NCBI GenBank assembly: GCA_003661265.1
Contig: QMVU01000054.1
Coordinates: forward strand, 1-7,188
Reading direction: 5' to 3'
From: Thermoproteota archaeon
GTDB lineage: Archaea > Korarchaeota > Korarchaeia > Korarchaeales > Korarchaeaceae
Length of the DNA: 7,188 bases
A model generated the notes under the pieces. It was not told the origin of the DNA. It saw only the letters and a program-made list of their open reading frames with translations, and ran no database searches. The translations under genes were made by a program, and so were the position numbers. Numbering within the stretch: position 1 is the stretch's first letter; every line of letters starts with the position of its first letter. Below are positions 1 to 5,383 of the stretch, in pieces.

Positions 1-238
1 CTCAACTTCCATCCTCGCGCTGAGCTTCTTTAAGCCTCCAGAGTATCATGATAACTGGAAAGGAAATCGGTCTATCCTTTAGCGAGCGCGTGCGCTTACT
101 TTAAGTATTTAATGCCATAGCTAACGTAAAGCTTAGGTAGGAGTGCTGTCTCAGGATATGAGAACTGAGCCCGCTTCCTGGCTTTAGCGGACTAGATCAG
201 GAAGTATCAGCAAACGTTTAATTCAGTTGGGAGCTTAA
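1..238. other. Gene-free left edge with possible upstream promoter
   Basis: I see no convincing gene in this stretch. On the minus strand an ATG at 12-10 opens a frame that runs off the left edge, preceded by GAGG immediately and GGAGG further up, so a leftward gene may start here, but only four codons are visible. A TATA-like run, TTAAATACTTAAA on the minus strand at roughly 101-113, could serve that gene with a leader of about 65-75 nt. The part nearest the KaiC-like gene (163-228) holds nested inverted repeats and lies just beyond that gene's stop codon, so it would be its 3' untranslated region. An 8-base palindrome AAACGTTT lies between the repeat arms. Confidence 0.4.
163..228 (-). repeat. 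Nested inverted repeats after the KaiC-like gene
   Basis: Two perfect inverted repeats are nested. The outer arms are AACTGA (163-168) and TCAGTT (223-228). The inner arms are CTTCCTG (174-180) and CAGGAAG (198-204), with a 17-nt apical loop. A competing pair, CCGCT (171-175) with AGCGG (186-190), could form instead. The structure starts about 10 bases past the stop of the minus-strand KaiC-like gene, so it may be a 3' UTR hairpin involved in termination or stability. No long T-tract follows it, and a separate small RNA is also possible. Chance occurrence cannot be excluded. Confidence 0.3.
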
Positions 239-1045
239 TCAAACGCCTTCCTCTCCAGGAATCTCGCTTTCAACCTTCTTTTTCGCCTCCAATATTTTTC
301 TTGTTACGGGGAGAGGAAGAGCAAGATCCTCAGCTCTCTCCGGTGTTGGCCTAAGTATCACAAGACCTTTGCCCGCTACGATGGCTATCTCGTACATCCT
401 CAGGTCATGCTGCGTTTGCCTCATCTTCTCAATTAACACATATCTCCTCAGAACGCCTCCTCTCACAGCCCTTCTGAACCTTATTATGCCATCAGCTATG
501 TGCTCAAGTCCGAATCCAAATGCTGAAGCGGTTGTGATGGCATATTGAGTGGTAGCTAGAACCGTGAAGTCCCATTTGTATAGGACCTTCTTCATGTAAT
601 AGCTGTACTTCCTGGCCATCGCCGGTCTATCTAGCCAGAACGCGCTCATGCTATCGACGACCAGTCTTGCCCTTCCATATCCCAGGACTTTTTTAGCTTC
701 AATTACTTTCTGAACGAGTTGCTCTGGATCCAAGCTCGTAAGGGTCCACCTATCATGACCCATAAGCGCATCTATTATTATGGCCTTCCCCTCAGAAACC
801 GCAGATTCAAGATCCATTCCAAATTGAGATGCCTGTTTCATCACGGACTCTCGCGACTCCTCAGTCGTGACATAGATGACCCTGTCCCCTTCCTTAATCC
901 CCTGCCAAGAGAAGTGAAGCCCCAGCACGGTTTTACCAGTCCCTGGCTCCCCTGCTACAGCAACGAAGAAGCCCTTTGGTATCCCCCCACAAAGCATTTC
1001 ATCTAGCTTTATGATACCGCTCGATAGTCGCTCTATATCCTTCAA
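239..1045 (-). CDS. KaiC/RadA-superfamily ATPase, single domain
   Basis: This is a 268-residue RecA-fold ATPase of the archaeal KaiC-like family, in which one ATPase domain is present rather than the two of cyanobacterial KaiC. The N-terminus has the family pattern RLSSGIIKLDEMLCGGIPKG before Walker A GEPGTGKT at residues 32-39. The paired glutamates that act in KaiC hydrolysis are present in TTEES at 60-64. Walker B is RLVVDS at 127-132. The C-terminal part (about 195-235) has the usual arginine-rich strand region ending in a GKGLVILRP segment. Start: the TTG at 1045 is the only plausible start, as an in-frame TAG lies seven codons upstream with no ATG or GTG between. A TATA-like box about 25 bases upstream suggests a leaderless or nearly leaderless mRNA. 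Cellular role is unknown; members are proposed as signalling or regulatory ATPases, and nothing nearby identifies a partner. It is divergent from the QueG-like gene. Confidence 0.9.
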   Translation of the reverse strand: MKDIERLSSGIIKLDEMLCGGIPKGFFVAVAGEPGTGKTVLGLHFSWQGIKEGDRVIYVTTEESRESVMKQASQFGMDLESAVSEGKAIIIDALMGHDRWTLTSLDPEQLVQKVIEAKKVLGYGRARLVVDSMSAFWLDRPAMARKYSYYMKKVLYKWDFTVLATTQYAITTASAFGFGLEHIADGIIRFRRAVRGGVLRRYVLIEKMRQTQHDLRMYEIAIVAGKGLVILRPTPERAEDLALPLPVTRKILEAKKKVESEIPGEEGV

Positions 1046-1061
1046 GATATCATCAAGCGAG

Positions 1062-1077
1062 ATTAACTAAATAGTTT
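1062..1077 (-). promoter_or_regulatory. Putative TATA box of the KaiC-like gene
   Basis: On the minus strand this reads AACTATTTAGTTAATC, with the A/T core centred near 1070. That is about 25 bases before the TTG start at 1045, the distance expected between an archaeal TATA box and a transcription start. It implies a leaderless mRNA, which agrees with the lack of a good ribosome binding site. A second A/T run, TTTTATC at about 1079-1085, is an alternative that would give a leader of about 12 nt. Confidence 0.4.
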
Positions 1078-1122
1078 GATAAAAGTTATCTCTTTTGGAG
1101 AGGAAGGAGACTCTAGGTTACA

Positions 1123-1199
1123 TCGAAGCAAACCCGAGAATAAAGTTCTGGGACGGTTTAGCTTTGAAGAGCGAATGCTTTTAGTTTAATGTTCTTCAA
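1123..1199 (+). other. Possible structured RNA of unknown type
   Basis: A long imperfect hairpin spans 1123-1167. Its apical stem pairs CCC (1133-1135) and AGAA (1137-1140) with TTCT (1146-1149) and GGG (1150-1152) around the loop TAAAG. Its basal stem pairs 1123-1132 with 1157-1167 with one bulge, and an asymmetric ACGG loop (1153-1156) lies between the stems. It overlaps a small hairpin AAGAGC-GAAT-GCTTTT (1167-1182) that runs into a T-rich stretch, and a perfect 7-base inverted repeat TTGAAGA (1164-1170) with TCTTCAA (1193-1199). It lies upstream of the probable promoter of the QueG-like gene, so it is unlikely to be that gene's leader. A/T-rich sequence at 1062-1090 could drive a separate transcript. 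Chance folding remains possible. Confidence 0.2.
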
Positions 1200-1290
1200 C
1201 AACGTAATAGGAGGTCGTCTACGGTAGCACTTAGTGGATGATAAGCGTGAGAACGAGGCCCTTTTCATGGATGTCTTGCGTCATGATACG

Positions 1291-1320
1291 ATTTTATATC
1301 TCAAATAACTTTCTATATAG
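1291..1320 (+). promoter_or_regulatory. Putative promoter of the QueG-like gene
   Basis: Two TATA-like elements lie close together: ATTTTATAT at 1291-1299 and CTATATAG at 1313-1320. With a start point about 26 bases downstream, the second would give a leader of about 20 nt that contains the ribosome binding site at 1347-1352. The first would give a leader of about 40 nt. The sequence alone does not decide which is used. Confidence 0.45.
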
Positions 1321-1346
1321 GTTCTTTCTAGCTGATAATCGCATTC

Positions 1347-1352
1347 AGGTGA
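1347..1352 (+). promoter_or_regulatory. Ribosome binding site of the QueG-like gene
   Basis: AGGTGA is a good match to the archaeal Shine-Dalgarno sequence GGAGGTGA and lies 9 bases before the GTG start at 1362. It fixes that start, as the TGA within it (1350-1352) also closes the reading frame just upstream. Confidence 0.7.
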
Positions 1353-1361
1353 ATAGAAAGG

Positions 1362-1988
1362 GTGAAAGGGGAGGAATTAGAGGATCTAAAGCTTGAAATC
1401 AAACGCTTTTTGCTCAGAAGAGGTGTTGACTTGTTTGGTGTAGCAGATGTAAGTGATTTATACAAGGATTTCAAGAGAGCTGTGGTATTTGCCGTATCTC
1501 AGGAAAAGCTGAATGCTTTGGCCTCAGCTCATCGCACAACTGTGATAGCGTTCACCTCCAACTTCATCGATAGAATTGCTGTGCTTCTGATGGATCTTTT
1601 GGAGAGGAGGGGTTACAAGACAGCGGCCCTCCTCTTTGGGGATGAGATGGTCCCTCTTCACTTGGTGACGGACAGATCCAGATACGTAAAGCGTTACATG
1701 CTGAAGATAAATCACGTAGAACTAGCAGTTAGGGCAGGGCTAGGGATTAAGGGGAAGAACAATCTCTTAGTAACCCCCCAATATGGGCCCAGAGTTGTGC
1801 TCATGAGTGTTCTAACTAACGCAGAATTACCAGCAGATAAACCCATTACGTCCTTCAATCCCTGTAAGGGATGTAATAAGTGCATTGAAGTCTGTCCTTA
1901 TAGGTCCGAGTTTGATAGGGGTAAGCCGCTCAACATAGACTGTATGAAATGTAGGATGTGCGTCGATATATGTCCCGTAGGCAAGTGA
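1362..1988 (+). CDS. QueG-like protein with two 4Fe-4S motifs
   Basis: This is a 208-residue iron-sulfur protein related to epoxyqueuosine reductase (QueG) and, more distantly, to reductive dehalogenases, families that pair corrinoid with 4Fe-4S clusters. The central segment KINHVELAVRAGLGIKGKNN (115-134), followed by LLVTPQYGPRVVL (135-147), matches the QueG pattern of an alpha/beta domain before the ferredoxin domain. Two cluster-binding motifs follow: C168-x2-C171-x2-C174-x3-C178-P and C194-x2-C197-x2-C200-x3-C204-P. QueG proteins are usually well over 300 residues. This one ends four residues after the last cysteine and lacks the extra C-terminal region, so true queuosine chemistry is doubtful. 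Start is GTG at 1362, with a good ribosome binding site and an in-frame stop upstream. It probably handles electrons in the cytoplasm. A role in keeping corrinoid reduced, given the CobO and MttB-family genes nearby, is inference only. Confidence 0.8.
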   Translation: MKGEELEDLKLEIKRFLLRRGVDLFGVADVSDLYKDFKRAVVFAVSQEKLNALASAHRTTVIAFTSNFIDRIAVLLMDLLERRGYKTAALLFGDEMVPLHLVTDRSRYVKRYMLKINHVELAVRAGLGIKGKNNLLVTPQYGPRVVLMSVLTNAELPADKPITSFNPCKGCNKCIEVCPYRSEFDRGKPLNIDCMKCRMCVDICPVGK

Positions 1989-2017
1989 CTTGCTCGCTCC
2001 TTCAGCTCCTGCACCAT

Positions 2018-2034
2018 CCTCTTGTACGGAGAGG
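2018..2034. terminator. Small hairpin between convergent genes
   Basis: CCTCT (2018-2022) and AGAGG (2030-2034) form a perfect 5-bp stem with a 7-nt loop in the 62-base gap between the convergent QueG-like and cobO genes. It could help end transcription in both directions. It is short and has no strong T-tract on either strand, so support is weak. Confidence 0.2.
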
Positions 2035-2050
2035 TAATTGACCTATTAAG

Positions 2051-2608
2051 CTAGTACTCTATCCCCCTCCTTTCTCTTACATTCCTATCAAAGGGGTGCT
2101 TAATCTTCCTAATCTCAACAACGTAATCTGCGAGCTCATATAACTCCTCAGGAGCATTACGACCCGTCAGTATGAGTTCCACGTGAGGAGGCTTGATTTT
2201 TATCAAGTCAATTACGTCCTCCATGCTTAGGAGGCCGTAATGAAGGGCCATGTTAACTTCATCTAATACGACTACATCATACTTCCCGCTTCTAACGATT
2301 TCCCTGGCGGTCTTCAATCCCCTTTCCGCATATTTCCTCTCCTCATCTATCTCATCCTCACTGAACCAGGCCTCTCTTCCAAACGATAGGATCGTAAAGT
2401 TTGGGAGGTATCTTGCAGCTACAACTTCCCCGACTTCGCACCTCTCCTCCTCCCACCAAGCAACCCCGGCCTTCATGAATTGTATGACGCACGCCCTCAA
2501 GCCGTGGCCAATAGCCCTTAAACATAATCCTAGAGCAGAAGTAGTCTTTCCAGGACCATCTCCAGTAATTATGTGGACTAATCCCCTCTCTAATCTTTTT
2601 ATAGGCAA
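2051..2608 (-). CDS. cobO: Corrinoid adenosyltransferase, CobO/BtuR family
   Basis: This 185-residue protein is a cob(I)yrinic acid a,c-diamide or cob(I)alamin adenosyltransferase of the CobO/CobA/BtuR P-loop family. It moves the adenosyl group of ATP to cob(I)-state corrinoid, making the adenosylcobalamin form in synthesis or salvage. Key features in order: P-loop TGDGPGKTT at residues 15-23, Walker B and active-site region VVVLDEVNMALHYGLL at 112-127, TGRNAPEEL at 148-156, ADYVVEIRKIKHPFD at 160-174, and the family C-terminal signature ERRGIEY at 179-185. Length is normal. The P-loop is slightly unusual: as I recall the family it is usually GNGKGKTT, while here it is GDGPGKTT, still with Lys21 and Thr22. 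Start is TTG at 2608, as an in-frame TGA lies four codons upstream. There is no ribosome binding site, but a TATA-like box sits about 26 bases upstream, suggesting a leaderless mRNA. It is divergent from the DUF4443-like gene. Confidence 0.93.
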   Translation of the reverse strand: MPIKRLERGLVHIITGDGPGKTTSALGLCLRAIGHGLRACVIQFMKAGVAWWEEERCEVGEVVAARYLPNFTILSFGREAWFSEDEIDEERKYAERGLKTAREIVRSGKYDVVVLDEVNMALHYGLLSMEDVIDLIKIKPPHVELILTGRNAPEELYELADYVVEIRKIKHPFDRNVRERRGIEY

Positions 2609-2628
2609 TTCAACCGTTCAAGATACGA

Positions 2629-2642
2629 TTTAATTATTAAAA
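2629..2642. promoter_or_regulatory. Shared TATA-like box, cobO / DUF4443-like
   Basis: TTTAATTATTAAAA is nearly symmetrical and is the only strong A/T block in the 34-base gap between the divergent genes. Its centre, near 2635, is about 27 bases from the cobO TTG start (2608). On the other side it is about 32 bases from an in-frame ATG at 2667. It could therefore drive both genes as leaderless or nearly leaderless mRNAs. This is inferred from spacing only. Confidence 0.45.
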
Positions 2643-3326
2643 ATGTTTGAGAGAGTTGGTAAGGTAATGAGGGCAAGGCCAACGGAGATAATAGAGCGAG
2701 TCGTCAAAAAAATAGCTCCAGGCAGAGCTCCATCCTTTAGAGAGGCTCATGTGATTAAGGCGTTGATTGTAATCGATGACTTAGGGTGCATCGGCAGGGC
2801 TAGGCTATCAAAGATCCTAAACCTAACTGAAGGAGAGACGAGGACGTTGTTGAAACACCTGAAGAATGAAAACCTGATTTCCACCTCAAAAAGAGGAGCT
2901 AGGCTGACGAAGAAAGGTGAAAATTTGCTGAAAGACCTTCGCCAGAGAATTGGTGATTATGTAAGCGTTCCGAGAAGTTCATTAACCGTTGGCCCTTCAA
3001 ATGTGGCTATTCTCCTTAAGGATGCGGCTTCAGCCATTAGATATGGTCTGGAGCAATTCTATGAAGCCCTTAAAGTGGGCGCTATGGGAGCCACTACGTT
3101 AGTGTTCACCCGAGGAGAGCTTAGGATTCCAGGCACCGGGGAGAGAGTGGTCGAATTTGACAAGGAAGCGTGCGAGAAATTGATTGAAATTTTCAAGCCA
3201 AAGGAGGGAGATGTGATAGTCATATGCAGCGGTGATGACAGGGAGACGGCGGAGCTAGGTGTCCTCTCGATAGCATTTCAAATCTTAAAGTACATATCTT
3301 CCGAAGGAAGGCCTTCATCTGGGTGA
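2643..3326 (+). CDS. Winged-helix DUF4443-like protein
   Basis: This 227-residue archaeal protein has two parts. Residues about 34-100 form a winged-helix DNA-binding domain: a helix beginning REAHVIKALIVIDDLG, a recognition-helix region around LSKILNLTEGETRTLLKHL (55-73), and a wing and last helix around LISTSKRGARLTKKGENLL (78-96). Residues about 107-225 resemble the DUF4443 domain of archaeal proteins, including a GPSNVAILLKDA segment, a FTRGELRIPGTG segment and a GDDRETAELG segment. That domain has no established ligand that I know of. A transcription regulator with a C-terminal sensing domain is the likely class. Start is uncertain: ATG at 2643 is the longest choice, but the TATA-like block at 2629-2642 abuts it. 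An in-frame ATG at 2667 (219 residues) fits a transcript from that box better. The close divergent position makes cobO a candidate target. Confidence 0.8.
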   Translation: MFERVGKVMRARPTEIIERVVKKIAPGRAPSFREAHVIKALIVIDDLGCIGRARLSKILNLTEGETRTLLKHLKNENLISTSKRGARLTKKGENLLKDLRQRIGDYVSVPRSSLTVGPSNVAILLKDAASAIRYGLEQFYEALKVGAMGATTLVFTRGELRIPGTGERVVEFDKEACEKLIEIFKPKEGDVIVICSGDDRETAELGVLSIAFQILKYISSEGRPSSG

Positions 3327-3333
3327 GATTTCC

Positions 3334-3368
3334 AAAAAACAAACGACCCTTTAGCTCTTCAATGAGCT
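3334..3368 (-). terminator. Probable terminator of the MttB-family gene
   Basis: On the minus strand, just after the methyltransferase stop, the arms AGCTC and GAGCT (3353-3357 and 3364-3368) pair perfectly around a 6-nt loop. About nine bases later comes the T-rich tract TTTGTTTTTT (3343-3334). A T-tract is the main archaeal termination signal. The stem is only 5 bp and sits in the 53-base gap between convergent genes. Confidence 0.4.
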
Positions 3369-3379
3369 TTGTCCGCGAA

Positions 3380-4828
3380 TTACCGCCCTTTAAGAACCTT
3401 CTTCACCTCTCTCTCGAAGACCCTATCAAATTCCTTTAACAAATCCTCGTCTATCTCCCCTCCAAGCGGCTTCCTCTTAGCCTCCTCAAGAAGCTTATGG
3501 GCCATCTCCCTAGCCCTAATCCTAGCGTCCTTAGCCCCTTCCCTCTCCCACTCTTCCCTCAGTTTCCTATCGCTTAGCTTTGGAAGATAAAATTCCGTTT
3601 TGATGTGCCTCACAGTGTGCTTTTGCGTGAGATATTGACCAGCAGGACCTACCTCCTCTATCACATCCAAGCCCAGGGTTTCATCGTTGACCTCTATTCC
3701 TCTGAAGACCCTCTTGCACATCCCGAGGATCTCGTCGTCTATAACCATCTGTTCAAGACTGTATGTCAAAGCGGACTCGATGAAGCCAACCGCATCGTGT
3801 ATAAGATCGGCTCCTGAGAGGCCGACCAGCAAGCTTATCATCGCCTTCTCATAACTAGCTTGGACATCTGGTATCTTCGAATCTGTCATGCCGCCTGTTG
3901 CGTAAACTGGTAACCTATAGAAATGGGCCATTTGAGTTGCTGCTACGCTCAGAAGGGCCACTTCTATAGCTCCGCAGCAGTAGGTTCCCAGCCTGGGGTC
4001 CATTATAGCAGCCACGGTTCCGTATATCGCGGGAGTTCCTGGATTCACTAGTTGGGTTAAAACAATCCCGCCCAACGTTTCTGCGTTCTGCAAAGACAGG
4101 GTTCCAGCAAGAGTGGCTGGGCTTGTGGCCCCTGCCTGAGGCTCGCTACCTACTATGGTTGGAATTCCCTCCTCGGCCATCTTAATCAGGATCTCCGCTC
4201 CCGTCCTGCCCCAAAGAAGAGGAGTTGTTGAGCAGCAGACAACAGCCCCTAAGGGTCTCTTCATTAACCCCTTTTTCCCTCCAGAAAGGACTTTCAGCAT
4301 CTCAGCTATTCCTTCAGCTTCTTTTTTACTGCATATTTCGCCTTCAACTGGTTTCATGCAGTACTTAAGGGACTCATGAAACTCGTAAAGCCCGGCTACT
4401 TCTCTCGGTACATCTCTCGGATGAACTGGGATGTGAAAGAAATCCACATTATCCAACTCATTTGTCAGCAAAGCTATGTCCCTAAGGTCCTGAAGGGTTG
4501 CGTCCCTCCTGTTTCCCTCCAAGTCAAGGACATACGTTGCTGTCCCTCCTGTGCCATAGTGGACTCTCCCTCCTTCGAGCAATATGTCCAGTTTGGGATT
4601 AAGCCCGCAGAGCTTAATCGTCGCAGGTGCCTTTCTTATTGCCTCCTCCACAAGACTTTGGGGCATCCGCACCCTTTTATCATTGAAATCCACGTAAGCG
4701 CCTGCTTCAGCCAAGATCTCCAGGGCTTTTCGGCTGTTAATCTTCAAACCGATCTTCTCCAGTATGTGAAGGGATGCCATGTGGACCTTATACACCTCGT
4801 CTCGGGACAATATGCTAAATTCGATCAT
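3380..4828 (-). CDS. MttB-family corrinoid methyltransferase, non-pyrrolysine
   Basis: This 482-residue protein belongs to the trimethylamine methyltransferase (MttB) superfamily, TIM-barrel enzymes that pass a methyl group from a quaternary or tertiary amine to a cognate corrinoid protein. Family-like stretches include the N-terminal HMASLHILEKIGLKI (16-30), GTGGTATYVLDLEG (92-105), IVGSEPQAGATSPATLAGTL (225-244), NPGTPAIYG (262-270), the glycine-rich region with TDSKIPDVQASYEKA (315-329), and the C-terminal GPAGQYLTQKHTVRH (394-408). The frame is open throughout with no TAG, so the amber codon that encodes pyrrolysine in archaeal MttB is absent; this matches the glycine-betaine-type (MtgB) branch, though the substrate cannot be read here. 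Length is close to MttB (about 495). Start: ATG at 4828 is chosen over TTG at 4843 because GGTGGGG lies four bases before the ATG. No corrinoid carrier protein is adjacent. Upstream lie a TATA-like box and a direct repeat. Confidence 0.9.
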   Translation of the reverse strand: MIEFSILSRDEVYKVHMASLHILEKIGLKINSRKALEILAEAGAYVDFNDKRVRMPQSLVEEAIRKAPATIKLCGLNPKLDILLEGGRVHYGTGGTATYVLDLEGNRRDATLQDLRDIALLTNELDNVDFFHIPVHPRDVPREVAGLYEFHESLKYCMKPVEGEICSKKEAEGIAEMLKVLSGGKKGLMKRPLGAVVCCSTTPLLWGRTGAEILIKMAEEGIPTIVGSEPQAGATSPATLAGTLSLQNAETLGGIVLTQLVNPGTPAIYGTVAAIMDPRLGTYCCGAIEVALLSVAATQMAHFYRLPVYATGGMTDSKIPDVQASYEKAMISLLVGLSGADLIHDAVGFIESALTYSLEQMVIDDEILGMCKRVFRGIEVNDETLGLDVIEEVGPAGQYLTQKHTVRHIKTEFYLPKLSDRKLREEWEREGAKDARIRAREMAHKLLEEAKRKPLGGEIDEDLLKEFDRVFEREVKKVLKGR

Positions 4829-4833
4829 GAAGA

Positions 4834-4840
4834 CCCCACC
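4834..4840 (-). promoter_or_regulatory. Ribosome binding site of the MttB-family gene
   Basis: GGTGGGG on the minus strand matches the archaeal Shine-Dalgarno consensus and ends five bases before the ATG at 4828-4826. It would lie inside the coding region if the TTG at 4843 were used, so it settles the start in favour of the ATG. Confidence 0.7.
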
Positions 4841-4880
4841 CAAAATCGAGGTTACAAGATCTTTACGCTAGAAAAGCTTC

Positions 4881-4890
4881 TATTATTTTG
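4881..4890 (-). promoter_or_regulatory. Putative TATA box of the MttB-family gene
   Basis: CAAAATAATA on the minus strand is the best A/T block upstream of the methyltransferase gene. A start point about 26 bases downstream would leave a leader of roughly 30 nt, which agrees with the presence of a strong ribosome binding site. Confidence 0.4.
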
Positions 4891-4914
4891 TCGTCCTTTC
4901 CATCTTAGGATCTG

Positions 4915-4946
4915 CGATATTCTTCACAATGCCGATATTCCTCACA
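4915..4946. repeat. 14-base direct repeat upstream of MttB-family promoter
   Basis: CGATATTCTTCACA (4915-4928) and CGATATTCCTCACA (4933-4946) agree at 13 of 14 positions and repeat with an 18-base period. They lie about 25-60 bases upstream of the putative TATA box of the methyltransferase gene. That is where archaeal activators bind, so they may form a two-site operator. The copies are also in phase in the 61-codon minus-strand frame, where they encode CEEYR twice, so a short coding duplication is the alternative. Confidence 0.45.
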
Positions 4947-5361
4947 CTCCTTGTAAAAGTATGGCATAATTGATCTGGATTCCTTAAAGAGGAACAGGAC
5001 AAAGGTTTTCTTAGCGACTCTCATAATAACGGCGATCATAACACTGGATCCAACTCCGCTGACGATGTTCCTGCTATCTATTCCCTTCATAGTTCTGTAT
5101 GAGATCTCAATTTTGGCGTCTTCTCGTTTGAAGAAATGAGGGCTTTTACCAATCGAGCAAGCGATTTCAGTAAGCTTTTCGAGAACTTAGCTATAGATGT
5201 TTTATAGAGCAAGCAAACGCATTTCTCCCTCATAAGGCCATTAAGGCTCCTCGGATGATTCTTAGAGTAAGTAACAGTACGTCCAAGAGGAGGTAGGTGC
5301 CGTCTAACATTCGGCAATAGATCGCCCAATATCCATCCTATTTCAACCTCAGTAAGAGGAG

Positions 5362-5375
5362 AGTTGACCCCAACT
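5362..5375 (-). terminator. Hairpin after the XTPase-like gene
   Basis: On the minus strand AGTTG-GGGT-CAACT forms a perfect 5-bp stem with a 4-nt loop, starting about eight bases past the XTPase-like stop codon, and is followed by a pyrimidine-rich CTCCTCTTA stretch. Position supports a terminator or 3' end structure; the lack of a clear T-tract weakens it. Confidence 0.35.
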
Positions 5376-5383
5376 AGACAAAT

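Larger units (their letters stand above)
1046..1361. other. Divergent spacer: promoters and possible RNA structure
   Basis: This 316-base spacer separates the KaiC-like gene (minus) from the QueG-like gene (plus). It holds a TATA-like element for each, an inverted-repeat cluster at 1123-1199, and a 24-codon open frame with a GTG start at 1234 and TAA at 1306-1308. That mini-frame encodes a charged peptide beginning VDDKRENEALFMD. Its composition looks coding, but it has no ribosome binding site at the right distance (GGAGGT at 1210-1215 is about 18 bases away) and overlaps the promoter region of the next gene, so I do not call it a gene. Confidence 0.5.
4829..5383. other. 555-base stretch without a convincing gene
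   Basis: It lies between the XTPase-like gene and the MttB-family gene, both on the minus strand. Two short minus-strand frames are present: 5329-5087 (80 codons, TTG start, rich in Ser, Lys and Arg, poor in Glu) and 5090-4905 (61 codons, ATG start). They overlap by ATGA. Neither has a recognisable domain, and the first has a composition unlike the Glu-rich neighbours. The first is also in the same frame as the XTPase-like gene, past its stop. I see no transposase motif, tRNA or other RNA gene. The left 120 bases hold the promoter region of the MttB-family gene. The rest could be the remains of a decayed gene or simply unassigned sequence. Confidence 0.45.

Noticed and set aside
719..1006. 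A 95-codon plus-strand frame
   Set aside because: It is antisense to the Walker A and Walker B region of the KaiC-like gene and has no domain.
1237..1246. GATGATAAGC resembling a box C motif of a C/D guide RNA
   Set aside because: No CTGA box D lies at a suitable distance downstream, so a C/D RNA cannot be built.
1234..1308. A 24-codon mini-frame with GTG start
   Set aside because: It has no properly spaced ribosome binding site, has a stop two codons upstream of the start, and overlaps the promoter of the QueG-like gene.
2250..2633. A 127-codon plus-strand frame
   Set aside because: It is antisense to cobO, which has clear family motifs; the peptide is Ser/Pro/Thr-rich and shadow-like.
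4376..4969. A 197-codon open frame on the plus strand
   Set aside because: It lies almost wholly antisense to the MttB-family gene, has Cys/His/Pro-rich composition typical of a shadow frame, and matches no family I know.
4829..5383. Possible degraded insertion sequence
   Set aside because: No transposase motif, terminal inverted repeats or target-site duplication could be seen.
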